Source of the DNA: Haoranjiania flava | GTDB taxonomy: Bacteria > Bacteroidota > Bacteroidia > Chitinophagales > Chitinophagaceae | NCBI RefSeq assembly: GCF_025631005.1 | Contig: NZ_JAOTPL010000005.1 | Location: 124,001 to 188,000, forward strand | Reading direction: 5' to 3' | Length of the DNA stretch: 64,000 nt | In this document: piece after piece, positions 34,488-41,637 of the stretch | Numbering within the stretch: position 1 is the first letter of the stretch | Layout: every line of letters begins with the position of its first letter | Translations under genes and position numbers: made by a program | Notes under the pieces: model-generated | Databases searched by the model: none | What the model saw: the letters and a program-made list of their open reading frames with translations, nothing else | Told to the model about the DNA's origin: nothing

Positions 34488-35582
34488 ATGAGCGATTTAA
34501 AAAAGCCGGTGATCGGTTTTACATGTGGCGATATTAATGGAATTGGTTTAGAACTGATCATAAAATCTTTGAGCGATACGCGTATCAATGAATTGTGTAC
34601 ACCGGTAGTTTTTGCCAACAGTAAATGCATTAATTTTTATAAGAAAACAATCGGGGAGATCAACTTTGCATACAGCCCGGTAAAAGATAAAACCAGGCTC
34701 AATCAAAAGCAGATAAACCTTTTCAGCTCCTGGGACGAGGAAGTAAACATCAATCCCGGGCAGCTGGATGAGCAGAACGGCAAGTACGCATTTCTTTCTT
34801 TGCAAAACGCGGTAGACGCGTTGAAAGAAGCGTGGATAGATGGCATTGTTACTTTGCCGATCCATAAAAAAACAATACAGTCAGAACAGTTTCAGTACAG
34901 CGGCCATACGCCTTACCTGCGCGATGCTTTCGGCCGTAAAGATGTGCTGATGCTGCTTGTAGCAGACAATATGCGCGTGGCGGTGGTTACCGAGCATGTG
35001 CCTGTGAAAGAAATTGCCAATCATATTTCTACAGAAGTTATTATGGGCAAATTGCAGTTGCTCAACGAAAGCCTTAAAAAAGATTTTGGTATAGACAAGC
35101 CGAAGATTGCTGTGCTGGGCCTAAACCCGCATGCCGGCGATGAAGGGCTGATTGGCGATGAGGAGGAAAAAATTATTAAGCCGGCTATCAGGCAGGCAAA
35201 GCAAAAGGGCATGCTATGTTTCGGGCCGTACAGTGCAGACGCGTTCTTTGCGCGGGGGCAGTACAGCCGCTTTGATGCCGTGCTTGCCATGTATCACGAT
35301 CAGGGGCTGATCCCTTTTAAGTCTCTTGCAACAGGAGACGGGGTAAACTTTTCAGCAGGTTTGCCCATAGTGCGAACAAGCCCCGATCACGGGACTGCTT
35401 TTGATATTGCAGGGAAAAACAAAGCCGACGCTGCTTCTACACTGGAGTCGCTTTATAAATGTATCGATATTTTAAGAAGCCGCCGTGAATACACCGAAGC
35501 GCATAAAAACCCTGTGAAGCGCACCAGTGAAAAAGTAATCGGTAATGTAGATGAAGAAGTGAAGGATGATGCCGAAAGCTAA
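34488..35582 (+). CDS. pdxA: 4-hydroxythreonine-4-phosphate dehydrogenase
   Basis: A 364-residue enzyme of the DXP-dependent pyridoxal 5'-phosphate pathway. It oxidises and decarboxylates 4-hydroxythreonine-4-phosphate for condensation by PdxJ. Metal-binding histidines are visible in YSGHTPYLRD and MYHDQGLIPFK, and GLNPHAGDEGLIGDEE and VRTSPDHGTAFDIAG are diagnostic. The C-terminal 25 residues form a charged tail beyond the usual end (SEKVIGNVDEEVKDDAES). It is monocistronic and converges with the DUF983 gene (3 bases between stops). Confidence 0.95.
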   Translation: MSDLKKPVIGFTCGDINGIGLELIIKSLSDTRINELCTPVVFANSKCINFYKKTIGEINFAYSPVKDKTRLNQKQINLFSSWDEEVNINPGQLDEQNGKYAFLSLQNAVDALKEAWIDGIVTLPIHKKTIQSEQFQYSGHTPYLRDAFGRKDVLMLLVADNMRVAVVTEHVPVKEIANHISTEVIMGKLQLLNESLKKDFGIDKPKIAVLGLNPHAGDEGLIGDEEEKIIKPAIRQAKQKGMLCFGPYSADAFFARGQYSRFDAVLAMYHDQGLIPFKSLATGDGVNFSAGLPIVRTSPDHGTAFDIAGKNKADAASTLESLYKCIDILRSRREYTEAHKNPVKRTSEKVIGNVDEEVKDDAES

Positions 35583-35585
35583 TGA

Positions 35586-36047
35586 TCACCAGCCTTTCAT
35601 GTATTCTTTAATCACGCGTTCGTTTTCTTTTACAGCTTCATCCTGCCAGCGCGGGTTGTATTTTACAAACCAGCTCAGCCAAAGGCTTCGTGCAAACCGC
35701 ATGAACAACGGCTGCATTACCAGCAGCAGGACCAGGTTTACAAAAAACCAATAAAACACCCGGTTGTCATCTATCGAGAAACTCATCCCGATCAATACTT
35801 TCCACGCAATGAAAGTTGCTACGGAAAAAGCCACCGTTAAGGCATAGCTCACATAGCTGGTACCATAGTAGAACCCAACCTCAATATCCGTAGGTTGCCC
35901 GCAAACGGGGCAGGTTTCGTTCATTTTCATGAACCTGTTATGCTTTAACGCATATGGCTTCCGCGAAACAAATAGGTTGCCCTGCCTGCATCGCGGGCAT
36001 TTGTTGGTTAAAACAGACAATAAATAGTTGGGTGTTTTCTTTTTCAT
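35586..36047 (-). CDS. DUF983 domain-containing membrane protein
   Basis: A 153-residue protein. An N-terminal zinc-ribbon-like part has CPRCRQG and CPVCGQP, followed by EVGFYYGTSYVSYALTV and two membrane helices (about 68-90 and 97-120), as in the DUF983 family. Its function is unknown. The start at 36047 (MKKKTPNYLLS) is preferred over one seven codons upstream because a TACCTTTG box lies 18 bases upstream. It diverges from pheT across the hairpin-repeat array. Confidence 0.88.
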   Translation of the reverse strand: MKKKTPNYLLSVLTNKCPRCRQGNLFVSRKPYALKHNRFMKMNETCPVCGQPTDIEVGFYYGTSYVSYALTVAFSVATFIAWKVLIGMSFSIDDNRVFYWFFVNLVLLLVMQPLFMRFARSLWLSWFVKYNPRWQDEAVKENERVIKEYMKGW

Positions 36048-36065
36048 ACGAACAGTTGAGTGCAA

Positions 36066-36073
36066 CAAAGGTA
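36066..36073 (-). promoter_or_regulatory. Predicted -7 box of the DUF983 gene (TACCTTTG)
   Basis: Exact TAnnTTTG match on the minus strand, between the DUF983 start and the first hairpin unit. Confidence 0.5.
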
Positions 36074-36090
36074 GTATTTTAAGAATTTAT

Positions 36091-36600
36091 CTGAAATAAC
36101 CATAAAGATTAGGAATCTATACCAACCGTGAATGAGTATGGAATCTAAAAAGCTGGTTATTCCATGTGGCAACTGAAAAAACAAATAAATATACACACAT
36201 GAAATATTCATGAGCAATAATATGCACACCAACCGGGAATGAGTATTGAATCTAAAAAAATGGTTATTCCGTTTGGCAAACAGAAAAACAAATAAAATAT
36301 ACACACATGAAATATTCATGAGCAATAATATGCACACCAACCGGGAATGAGTATTGAATCTAAAAAAATGGTTATTCCATGTGGCAACTGAAAAAACAAA
36401 TAAATATATACACATGAAATAGCCATAAGCAAAGTTGCATACCAACCGCGAATGAATAAAGGTTATTCCATGTGACCATAAAGAAAAAATAAAAAATATA
36501 CACATGAAATAGCCATAAGCATAGGTGCATACCAACCGCGGATGAATAAAGGCTATTCCATGTGACCATAAAGAAAAAATAAAAAATATACACATGAAAC
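36091..36600 (+). repeat. Tandem hairpin-repeat array upstream of pheT (5 units)
   Basis: Five units anchored at 36091, 36199, 36307, 36414 and 36504, ending at a sixth anchor at 36594 (periods 108, 108, 107, 90, 90). Subtypes run L1, L2, L2, S, S toward pheT. L1 carries GGAATCTATACCAACC, L2 carries ATTCATGAGCAATAATATGC, and S carries AAGCAAAGTTGCATACC or AAGCATAGGTGCATACC. Units end GG(T/C)TATTCCATGTG, the near reverse complement of their CACATGAAATA(A/G)CC opening, followed by an A-rich linker. L1 and S match the two units before gpmI. The array lies between the divergent promoters of DUF983 and pheT. There are no unique spacers, so it is not CRISPR. Confidence 0.9.
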
Positions 36601-36608
36601 CAAATGCT

Positions 36609-36616
36609 TAAATTTG
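36609..36616 (+). promoter_or_regulatory. Predicted -7 box of pheT (TAAATTTG)
   Basis: Exact TAnnTTTG match placed immediately after the last repeat anchor and 20 bases before the pheT ATG. If used, the hairpin array is upstream of the transcript rather than in its leader. Confidence 0.5.
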
Positions 36617-36636
36617 CCTTCCAAATTACAGCGAAC

Positions 36637-39054
36637 ATGACTATCTCTTATAAATGGTTGAGTGAATATTTACCCGAAAAAATTGAACCCGAAAGATTAT
36701 CCAGAATACTTACTTCCATTGGGCTTGAAGTGGAGAGCCTTGAAGATTATGAAAGTATTAAAGGGGGACTGAAAGGCGTGGTGATTGGCGAAGTGCTTAC
36801 CTGCGAACAACACCCCAATGCTGATAAATTAAAATGTACTACTGTGAATGTAGGTGCAGAGGCGCCCCTGAAAATTGTTTGCGGTGCACCAAATGTAGCT
36901 GCAGGTCAGAAAGTGGCAGTAGCAACAGTAGGCGCTACACTATATCCATCCGTAGGAGAGCCAATGACTATGCGGGTTGCAAAGATACGTGGAGAGGAGA
37001 GCTACGGCATGCTGTGTGCAGAAGATGAACTCGGCATGGGCCAGAGCCATGAAGGCATTATGGTGCTGCCGCAAGATCTGAAGCCCGGCACGCCTGCTTC
37101 GGAATATTTTTCCGTTTATGAAGATAAAATATACGAGATAGGCCTTACGCCCAACCGCATGGATGCCATGTCTCATTTTGGCGTGGCAAAAGATGTATGT
37201 GCTTACCTGGTACGGCATGAGAACAAAGGGCAGAAGCCTGTAAGCCCTTTTAAAAACGGCTTCAAAGCAGACAACAATAACCTGCCTGTAAAAGTTACGG
37301 TAGAAAATACGGAAGCATGCCCCCGCTATGCCGGCGTAACCATAAGCAATGTCACCGTGGCGCCTTCACCTCAATGGCTGCAGGACAAGCTTAGAGCCAT
37401 TGGCCTGCGCCCCATCAACAATATTGTAGACATTACCAACTTTATACTGCACGAGACAGGACAGCCCCTGCATGCTTTTGATGCTGCAAAGATCACCGGC
37501 AATCATGCGATTGTGAAAAATCTTCCGGAGGCAACAACTTTTATCACTTTAGACGAAAAAGAGAGAAAACTTTCTTCCGAAGACCTGATGATCTGTAATG
37601 AAGATGGGGGCATGTGCATTGCCGGCGTTTTTGGAGGAATCGAGAGTGGTGTAACGGAAGCAACTACAAATATTTTCCTGGAAAGTGCAGCCTTCGATGC
37701 GGTGTCGATCCGTAAAACATCTTTCCGCCACGGGCTCAGAACCGATGCTGCTACACGCTTTGAGAAAGGGGTAGACATCAGCAATACCGTAAATGTGCTG
37801 AAGCGTGCAGCCATGCTGGTAAAAGAAATTGCAGGAGGAGAGATAAGCTCGGAAGTGGTGGACATTTACCCGGAACCTAAAGAGAAAAAAACAGTTTCTT
37901 TAAAATATCATTACCTGAAAAAACTCAGCGGCAAAAACTACCACCACGATACCATTGTGAATGTGCTGGAAGCGCTGGGCTTTGAAAAAGTAAAAGATGC
38001 TACAGATGAAATTGTGCTGGCAGTGCCCTACAGCAAGCCCGACATTAGCCTGCCCGCAGATATTGTAGAAGAGATCTTACGTATAGACGGCCTGGATAAT
38101 ATTGAGATCCCTGCAACCATCAGCATCACACCCGCTATTGACCCGTATACTTTAAAAGAAGATACCAAAGAGAAGATCGCTAACTTCCTGGTGGGGCTTG
38201 GTTTCAACGAGATCATGACCAACTCCATTACCAACAGTAAATATTATACCGAAGAAGAGTTAAGCTCTACTGTAAAAATGCTGAACAACCTCAGCGCTGA
38301 ACTGGATGTAATGCGCCCATCCATGCTTGAAACCGGCCTGGAGGCATTGGCTTATAACATCAACAGGAAAAATGCCAACCTGCAGTTTTTTGAATTCGGT
38401 AAAACTTATGCTGTCAAAGAGGCCGGCCAATATGCCGAGCAGGAAAAACTGGCTTTGTACATTACAGGTAAAACGTATGAAGAAGCATGGAATGAAAAAG
38501 GAAAGCCGCAGTCTTTTTTCCGGTTGAAAGGAATTGCAGAAGCAGTCATGCATTTGCTGGGTTTTCAAAAACTTAAGTACAAAATCCTGGAGCAGGAAGC
38601 CGGCGTGGCGCTGATATCAGATAAGATACAAGTGGGAAAGATCATTACTGTACCTAAAAACAAAGCCACACAATTCGACATCAGGCATGAAGTTTTTTAT
38701 GCGGATATTGATATGGCTGCTGTACTTTACCTGAAAGAAAAACAAACCATCCTGTATAAGGAAGTGAGCAGGTTCCCGGCCGTGCAGAGAGACCTGGCAA
38801 TGGTATTGGATAAATCGGTAAATTATGAAAGCATCCAAAACATCATCAGCAAATCAAATTTAAATTTATTGAAAGATGTGCGCTTATTCGATATTTTTGA
38901 GAGCGATAAATTAGGCAAGGATAAAAAATCTGTAGCCATCAATTTTACTTTTATGGATGATCAGAAAACACTCACCGATAAGGAAATTGATGCTATGATG
39001 AGTAAGCTTACCAATGGTTTCATAAAGGAATTAAATGCAGAGGTAAGAAAGTAA
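36637..39054 (+). CDS. pheT: Phenylalanine--tRNA ligase beta subunit
   Basis: An 805-residue subunit of the alpha2-beta2 phenylalanyl-tRNA synthetase. Domains in order: N-terminal and tRNA-binding (EMAP-like) domain (about 40-150; GVVIGEVLTCEQHPNADKL), B3/B4 editing domain (about 210-370; PRYAGVTISNV, LRPINNIVDITNFI), B5 (about 410-475), core catalytic-like module (LVGLGFNEIMTNSI) and C-terminal FDX-ACB anticodon-binding domain (about 712-805; FPAVQRDLAMVLDK). The start is MTISYKWLSEYL; upstream codons in frame come from the array edge. pheS is not adjacent. The coiled-coil gene and zapA follow. Confidence 0.97.
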   Translation: MTISYKWLSEYLPEKIEPERLSRILTSIGLEVESLEDYESIKGGLKGVVIGEVLTCEQHPNADKLKCTTVNVGAEAPLKIVCGAPNVAAGQKVAVATVGATLYPSVGEPMTMRVAKIRGEESYGMLCAEDELGMGQSHEGIMVLPQDLKPGTPASEYFSVYEDKIYEIGLTPNRMDAMSHFGVAKDVCAYLVRHENKGQKPVSPFKNGFKADNNNLPVKVTVENTEACPRYAGVTISNVTVAPSPQWLQDKLRAIGLRPINNIVDITNFILHETGQPLHAFDAAKITGNHAIVKNLPEATTFITLDEKERKLSSEDLMICNEDGGMCIAGVFGGIESGVTEATTNIFLESAAFDAVSIRKTSFRHGLRTDAATRFEKGVDISNTVNVLKRAAMLVKEIAGGEISSEVVDIYPEPKEKKTVSLKYHYLKKLSGKNYHHDTIVNVLEALGFEKVKDATDEIVLAVPYSKPDISLPADIVEEILRIDGLDNIEIPATISITPAIDPYTLKEDTKEKIANFLVGLGFNEIMTNSITNSKYYTEEELSSTVKMLNNLSAELDVMRPSMLETGLEALAYNINRKNANLQFFEFGKTYAVKEAGQYAEQEKLALYITGKTYEEAWNEKGKPQSFFRLKGIAEAVMHLLGFQKLKYKILEQEAGVALISDKIQVGKIITVPKNKATQFDIRHEVFYADIDMAAVLYLKEKQTILYKEVSRFPAVQRDLAMVLDKSVNYESIQNIISKSNLNLLKDVRLFDIFESDKLGKDKKSVAINFTFMDDQKTLTDKEIDAMMSKLTNGFIKELNAEVRK

Positions 39055-39106
39055 AAAAAATGTAGCGTATTCCAGTTATTCACAACCAAATTTATACCCG
39101 GATACT

Positions 39107-39388
39107 ATGGATAACACACAGCTTCAAAGCCTTGAAGAAAAATTGCAGCAGTTGCTCCGGCGCTATAAACGCCTGCAGAAAGAGAATGAAAATCTTAAAG
39201 AAGAACTTCACCGGACTTCAAAAGAACTGGCATTGAGCAGGAACGATATTTCTGTATTGCAGCAACAGCTGGATGTAAAAAAACTGGGCGTGCAAAACTG
39301 GACAGACCAAGAGAAGAAAACGCTGAATGCAAGAATTGACGCCTATCTGAAAGAAATAGACAGTTGCCTTCACCTGCTAAACTCTTAA
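39107..39388 (+). CDS. Small coiled-coil protein, ZapB-like position
   Basis: A 93-residue protein, almost entirely coiled coil over residues 5-60 (heptads in LEEKLQQLLRRYKRLQKENE), with a shorter helical tail. The pheT-coiled coil-zapA order is common in Bacteroidota, and the gene is 7 bases before zapA. By position and shape it may be a ZapB-like cell-division factor, but sequence alone cannot prove homology. Confidence 0.75.
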   Translation: MDNTQLQSLEEKLQQLLRRYKRLQKENENLKEELHRTSKELALSRNDISVLQQQLDVKKLGVQNWTDQEKKTLNARIDAYLKEIDSCLHLLNS

Positions 39389-39395
39389 TAGCTGC

Positions 39396-39692
39396 ATGAC
39401 AGACATCATTGTGATCAATATTGTAGTAGGCGACAGAACCTATCGTTTAAAAGTAAATAAAAACGATGAAGAGCTGGTGCGTAAAACAGTAAAACTGATC
39501 AATGATAAGATTGTATTTTTCAAAATAAACTTTGCCGGGAAAGACATGCAGGACTACATTGCTATGGCTATACTCTGGTTTGCTACAGAACAAAACCAGG
39601 CCGGGCAATTCATGATCAAAGAGGAAGAAACAAAAGCTCGCTTATCTTCACTGCAATCCTTACTGGATCAGGCTTTAGATGAAGAAGAATAA
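39396..39692 (+). CDS. zapA: Cell division protein ZapA
   Basis: A 98-residue FtsZ-ring-associated protein that bundles FtsZ filaments. The N-terminal IVINIVVGDRTYRLKVNKNDEE strand region and the long C-terminal helix with MQDYIAMAILWFATEQ are typical. It follows the coiled-coil gene closely and converges with the alanine dehydrogenase gene. Length is normal for the family. Confidence 0.9.
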   Translation: MTDIIVINIVVGDRTYRLKVNKNDEELVRKTVKLINDKIVFFKINFAGKDMQDYIAMAILWFATEQNQAGQFMIKEEETKARLSSLQSLLDQALDEEE

Positions 39693-39701
39693 ACAGATTG
39701 T

Positions 39702-40916
39702 TTAACTCTTGGATGCAAGGATTAAATGCAGATCGGTATATTTCAGGCCGAACCTTTCACTGATATGAAAATTTGTTGAGTAGCCTTTGTACAGGTATAT
39801 GGCATCGCGCAGGTTAAAATCGTGCCACAACAAATGCTCAAAACCGCCTTCATCTGCAATGTTCATCAGCAAGGGAGACAAAACGTTGCTGATAGCCTGG
39901 CTGGCCGTGCGTGCAAAGCCGCTGGCAATGTTAGGTACACAATAATGTATTACTCCGTATTTGGTAAACGTAGGATTTTCGTGGGTAGTAATTTCGCTGG
40001 TTTCAAAGCAGCCTCCCCTGTCTATGCATACATCCACAATCACACTTCCCGGACGCATCTGCGCAACCATTTCTTCCGTAACAACTACAGGAACGCGGCC
40101 TTTGGTATTGTTTAATGCGCCAACGGCTACTTCACAGGTCTTGATTTGCTTGCTCAGAATGTTCGGCTCTATAACACTGGTCCACACGCGATGGCCGATG
40201 TGGTTTTGCAGGCGTTTAAGCCTGTAGATATCGTTGTCAAAAACTTTTACCGAAGCGCCTAAAGCAAGCGCCGCTCTTGCAGCATATTCGCCTACGATTC
40301 CTGCCCCGATGATGATTACTTTCGTTGGCGGTATGCCGCTGATGCCGCCCAGTAAAACACCTTTTCCATTGTTCAGCGAATCAAGGTGCTGCCCGGCTAT
40401 GAGCATAGAAGCGCTGCCTGCGATTTCACTCATGCTTCGCACGATCGGGAAGCTGTCGCTGTCATCTTTGATGAGTTCAAAGCCAAGCGCCGATATTTTT
40501 TTGTTTAATAAAACTTCCAGTATTTTTTTATTCAGCAGCGAGTAGTGCAGCGGTGAAATGATGGTTTGATTTTTTTGTAAATGCGGCAGGTCGCATTCCG
40601 TGATCGGTGCACTTTTTATGATGATGGCAGATTTGAACACTTCTGCCCTGGAGCTTACTATTTTTGCGCCGGCATCGCTGTAGTCTTTGTCGGTAAATTT
40701 ACTTCCTTCACCCGCTTTGGATTGCACGGTTACCTGGTGGCCATTGTTTACCAGCACCTGCACTGCTTCGGGTATCAGGGAAATGCGGTTTTCCTGCATG
40801 GCTTCTTCTTTGGGAATGCCTATCACCAGCCTGGCTTTACCCGGTTTTACGTCTAAGGTCTCTTCCAGGGTTTCATAGCTGAACTCAGCTGCTACAATAG
40901 GTTTTGCAGTTGCCAT
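39702..40916 (-). CDS. ald: Alanine dehydrogenase
   Basis: A 404-residue NAD-dependent enzyme interconverting alanine and pyruvate plus ammonia, in the AlaDH/PNT family. The N-terminal GIPKEEAMQENRISLIPEAVQ (substrate Arg and Lys region), the Rossmann motif VIIIGAGIVGEYAARAALALGA and PGSVIVDVCIDRGGCFETSE are diagnostic. HYCVPNIASGFARTAS separates it from PntAA, the paralogue at 25-26 kb. It starts with about 30 extra residues (MATAKPIVAAEFSYETLEET) compared with Bacillus Ald, as in other Bacteroidota. It is monocistronic, with its own promoter after the rpsP terminator. Confidence 0.92.
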   Translation of the reverse strand: MATAKPIVAAEFSYETLEETLDVKPGKARLVIGIPKEEAMQENRISLIPEAVQVLVNNGHQVTVQSKAGEGSKFTDKDYSDAGAKIVSSRAEVFKSAIIIKSAPITECDLPHLQKNQTIISPLHYSLLNKKILEVLLNKKISALGFELIKDDSDSFPIVRSMSEIAGSASMLIAGQHLDSLNNGKGVLLGGISGIPPTKVIIIGAGIVGEYAARAALALGASVKVFDNDIYRLKRLQNHIGHRVWTSVIEPNILSKQIKTCEVAVGALNNTKGRVPVVVTEEMVAQMRPGSVIVDVCIDRGGCFETSEITTHENPTFTKYGVIHYCVPNIASGFARTASQAISNVLSPLLMNIADEGGFEHLLWHDFNLRDAIYLYKGYSTNFHISERFGLKYTDLHLILASKS

Positions 40917-40934
40917 ACAATTATTTTATACAAC

Positions 40935-40942
40935 AAAAATAG
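40935..40942 (-). promoter_or_regulatory. Predicted -7 box of ald (TATTTTTG)
   Basis: Exact TAnnTTTG match on the minus strand, 18 bases before the ald ATG and just beyond the rpsP terminator. Confidence 0.5.
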
Positions 40943-40954
40943 TCAATTATGCAT

Positions 40955-40990
40955 TAAAAAAAGTTCCGCAACAGTTTGTACGGAACTTAA
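40955..40990 (-). terminator. Rho-independent terminator after rpsP
   Basis: On the minus strand: AAGTTCCG, a 12-base loop, then CGGAACTT followed by a run of T. The arms pair perfectly. Confidence 0.85.
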
Positions 40991-41010
40991 TTTTATCGAC
41001 GTGGAAAATC

Positions 41011-41517
41011 TTATGCTTCAGGTTGTGCAGTTTCTCCTGTTTCTCCTTCCGGAGTGCTTTCAGCAGAAGGAGCTGCCTCTTGCTGAGCAGTTGCTTCTGT
41101 AGATTTTTCAACTTTTTTGAAAGCAGGTCTGCGTTTGTCCTTTTGTTGCTTTTTGTGCTCTTCGGCTTTTTTGGCAACAGCTTTTTCATGTTCGTCGTAC
41201 CAGGCCTGAAACTTTTCCATAGCGGCAGCTTCATCGAACAAGCCTAATTTCACACCTCTCAATAAGTGTTTTAAATAAAGCACTCCTTTGAAAGATAAGA
41301 TCTGGCGTACTGTGTCGGTTGGCTGTGCTCCTTTGTGTAACCATTCCAATGCTTTCTGGCGATCGAGTTGAATAGTTGCAGGAACTGTCAATGGATTGTA
41401 GGTGCCTAGTTTCTGGATGAATTTTCCATCTCTGGGAGAACGTGCATCTGCTACTACGATAAAGTAGAACGGACGTTTTTTGCTCCCATGTCTTTGTAAT
41501 CTGATTTTTACTGCCAT
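41011..41517 (-). CDS. rpsP: 30S ribosomal protein S16 with extended C terminus
   Basis: A 168-residue S16. The first 80 or so residues are the conserved core (VKIRLQRHGSKKRPFYFIVV, DARSPRDGKFIQKLGTYNP, ALEWLHKGAQPTDTVRQILS). The remaining half is a low-complexity tail, lysine/alanine-rich then glutamate-rich (HEKAVAKKAEEHKKQQKDKR, later AAPSAESTPEGETGETAQPE). Long tails of this kind are usual in Bacteroidota S16, while E. coli S16 has 82 residues. rimM and trmD are not adjacent. A promoter and terminator flank the gene, so it is probably transcribed alone. Confidence 0.95.
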   Translation of the reverse strand: MAVKIRLQRHGSKKRPFYFIVVADARSPRDGKFIQKLGTYNPLTVPATIQLDRQKALEWLHKGAQPTDTVRQILSFKGVLYLKHLLRGVKLGLFDEAAAMEKFQAWYDEHEKAVAKKAEEHKKQQKDKRRPAFKKVEKSTEATAQQEAAPSAESTPEGETGETAQPEA

Positions 41518-41562
41518 AATTAAATAGACATTTAAAGGGCTTAATAATAGGGTTTAGGTTAT

Positions 41563-41588
41563 TCCGAAAAGTTCGGAGTGCAAATGTA
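41563..41588 (-). promoter_or_regulatory. rpsP promoter with hairpin at the transcript start
   Basis: TACATTTG on the minus strand (41588-41581) matches TAnnTTTG. A perfect small hairpin TCCGAA-CTT-TTCGGA (41577-41563) follows at once, so it would sit at the 5' end of the rpsP mRNA. It could protect the 5' end or act in autoregulation (inference). Confidence 0.5.
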
Positions 41589-41637
41589 GGGAAAATGATG
41601 ATAAAACAGCCTGATCAGCTTATTATTTAGTAAGTTT

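Noticed and set aside
36044..36595. 183-codon antisense open frame across the pheT-upstream hairpin array with repeated peptides
   Set aside because: Its repeats mirror the DNA repeat units, two different frames are open in the same region, and the peptide is Phe/Trp/His-rich low-complexity. It is a by-product of the array.
36091..36600. CRISPR array
   Set aside because: Units are 90-108 bases long with no short constant repeat separated by unique spacers, and no cas gene is in the window.
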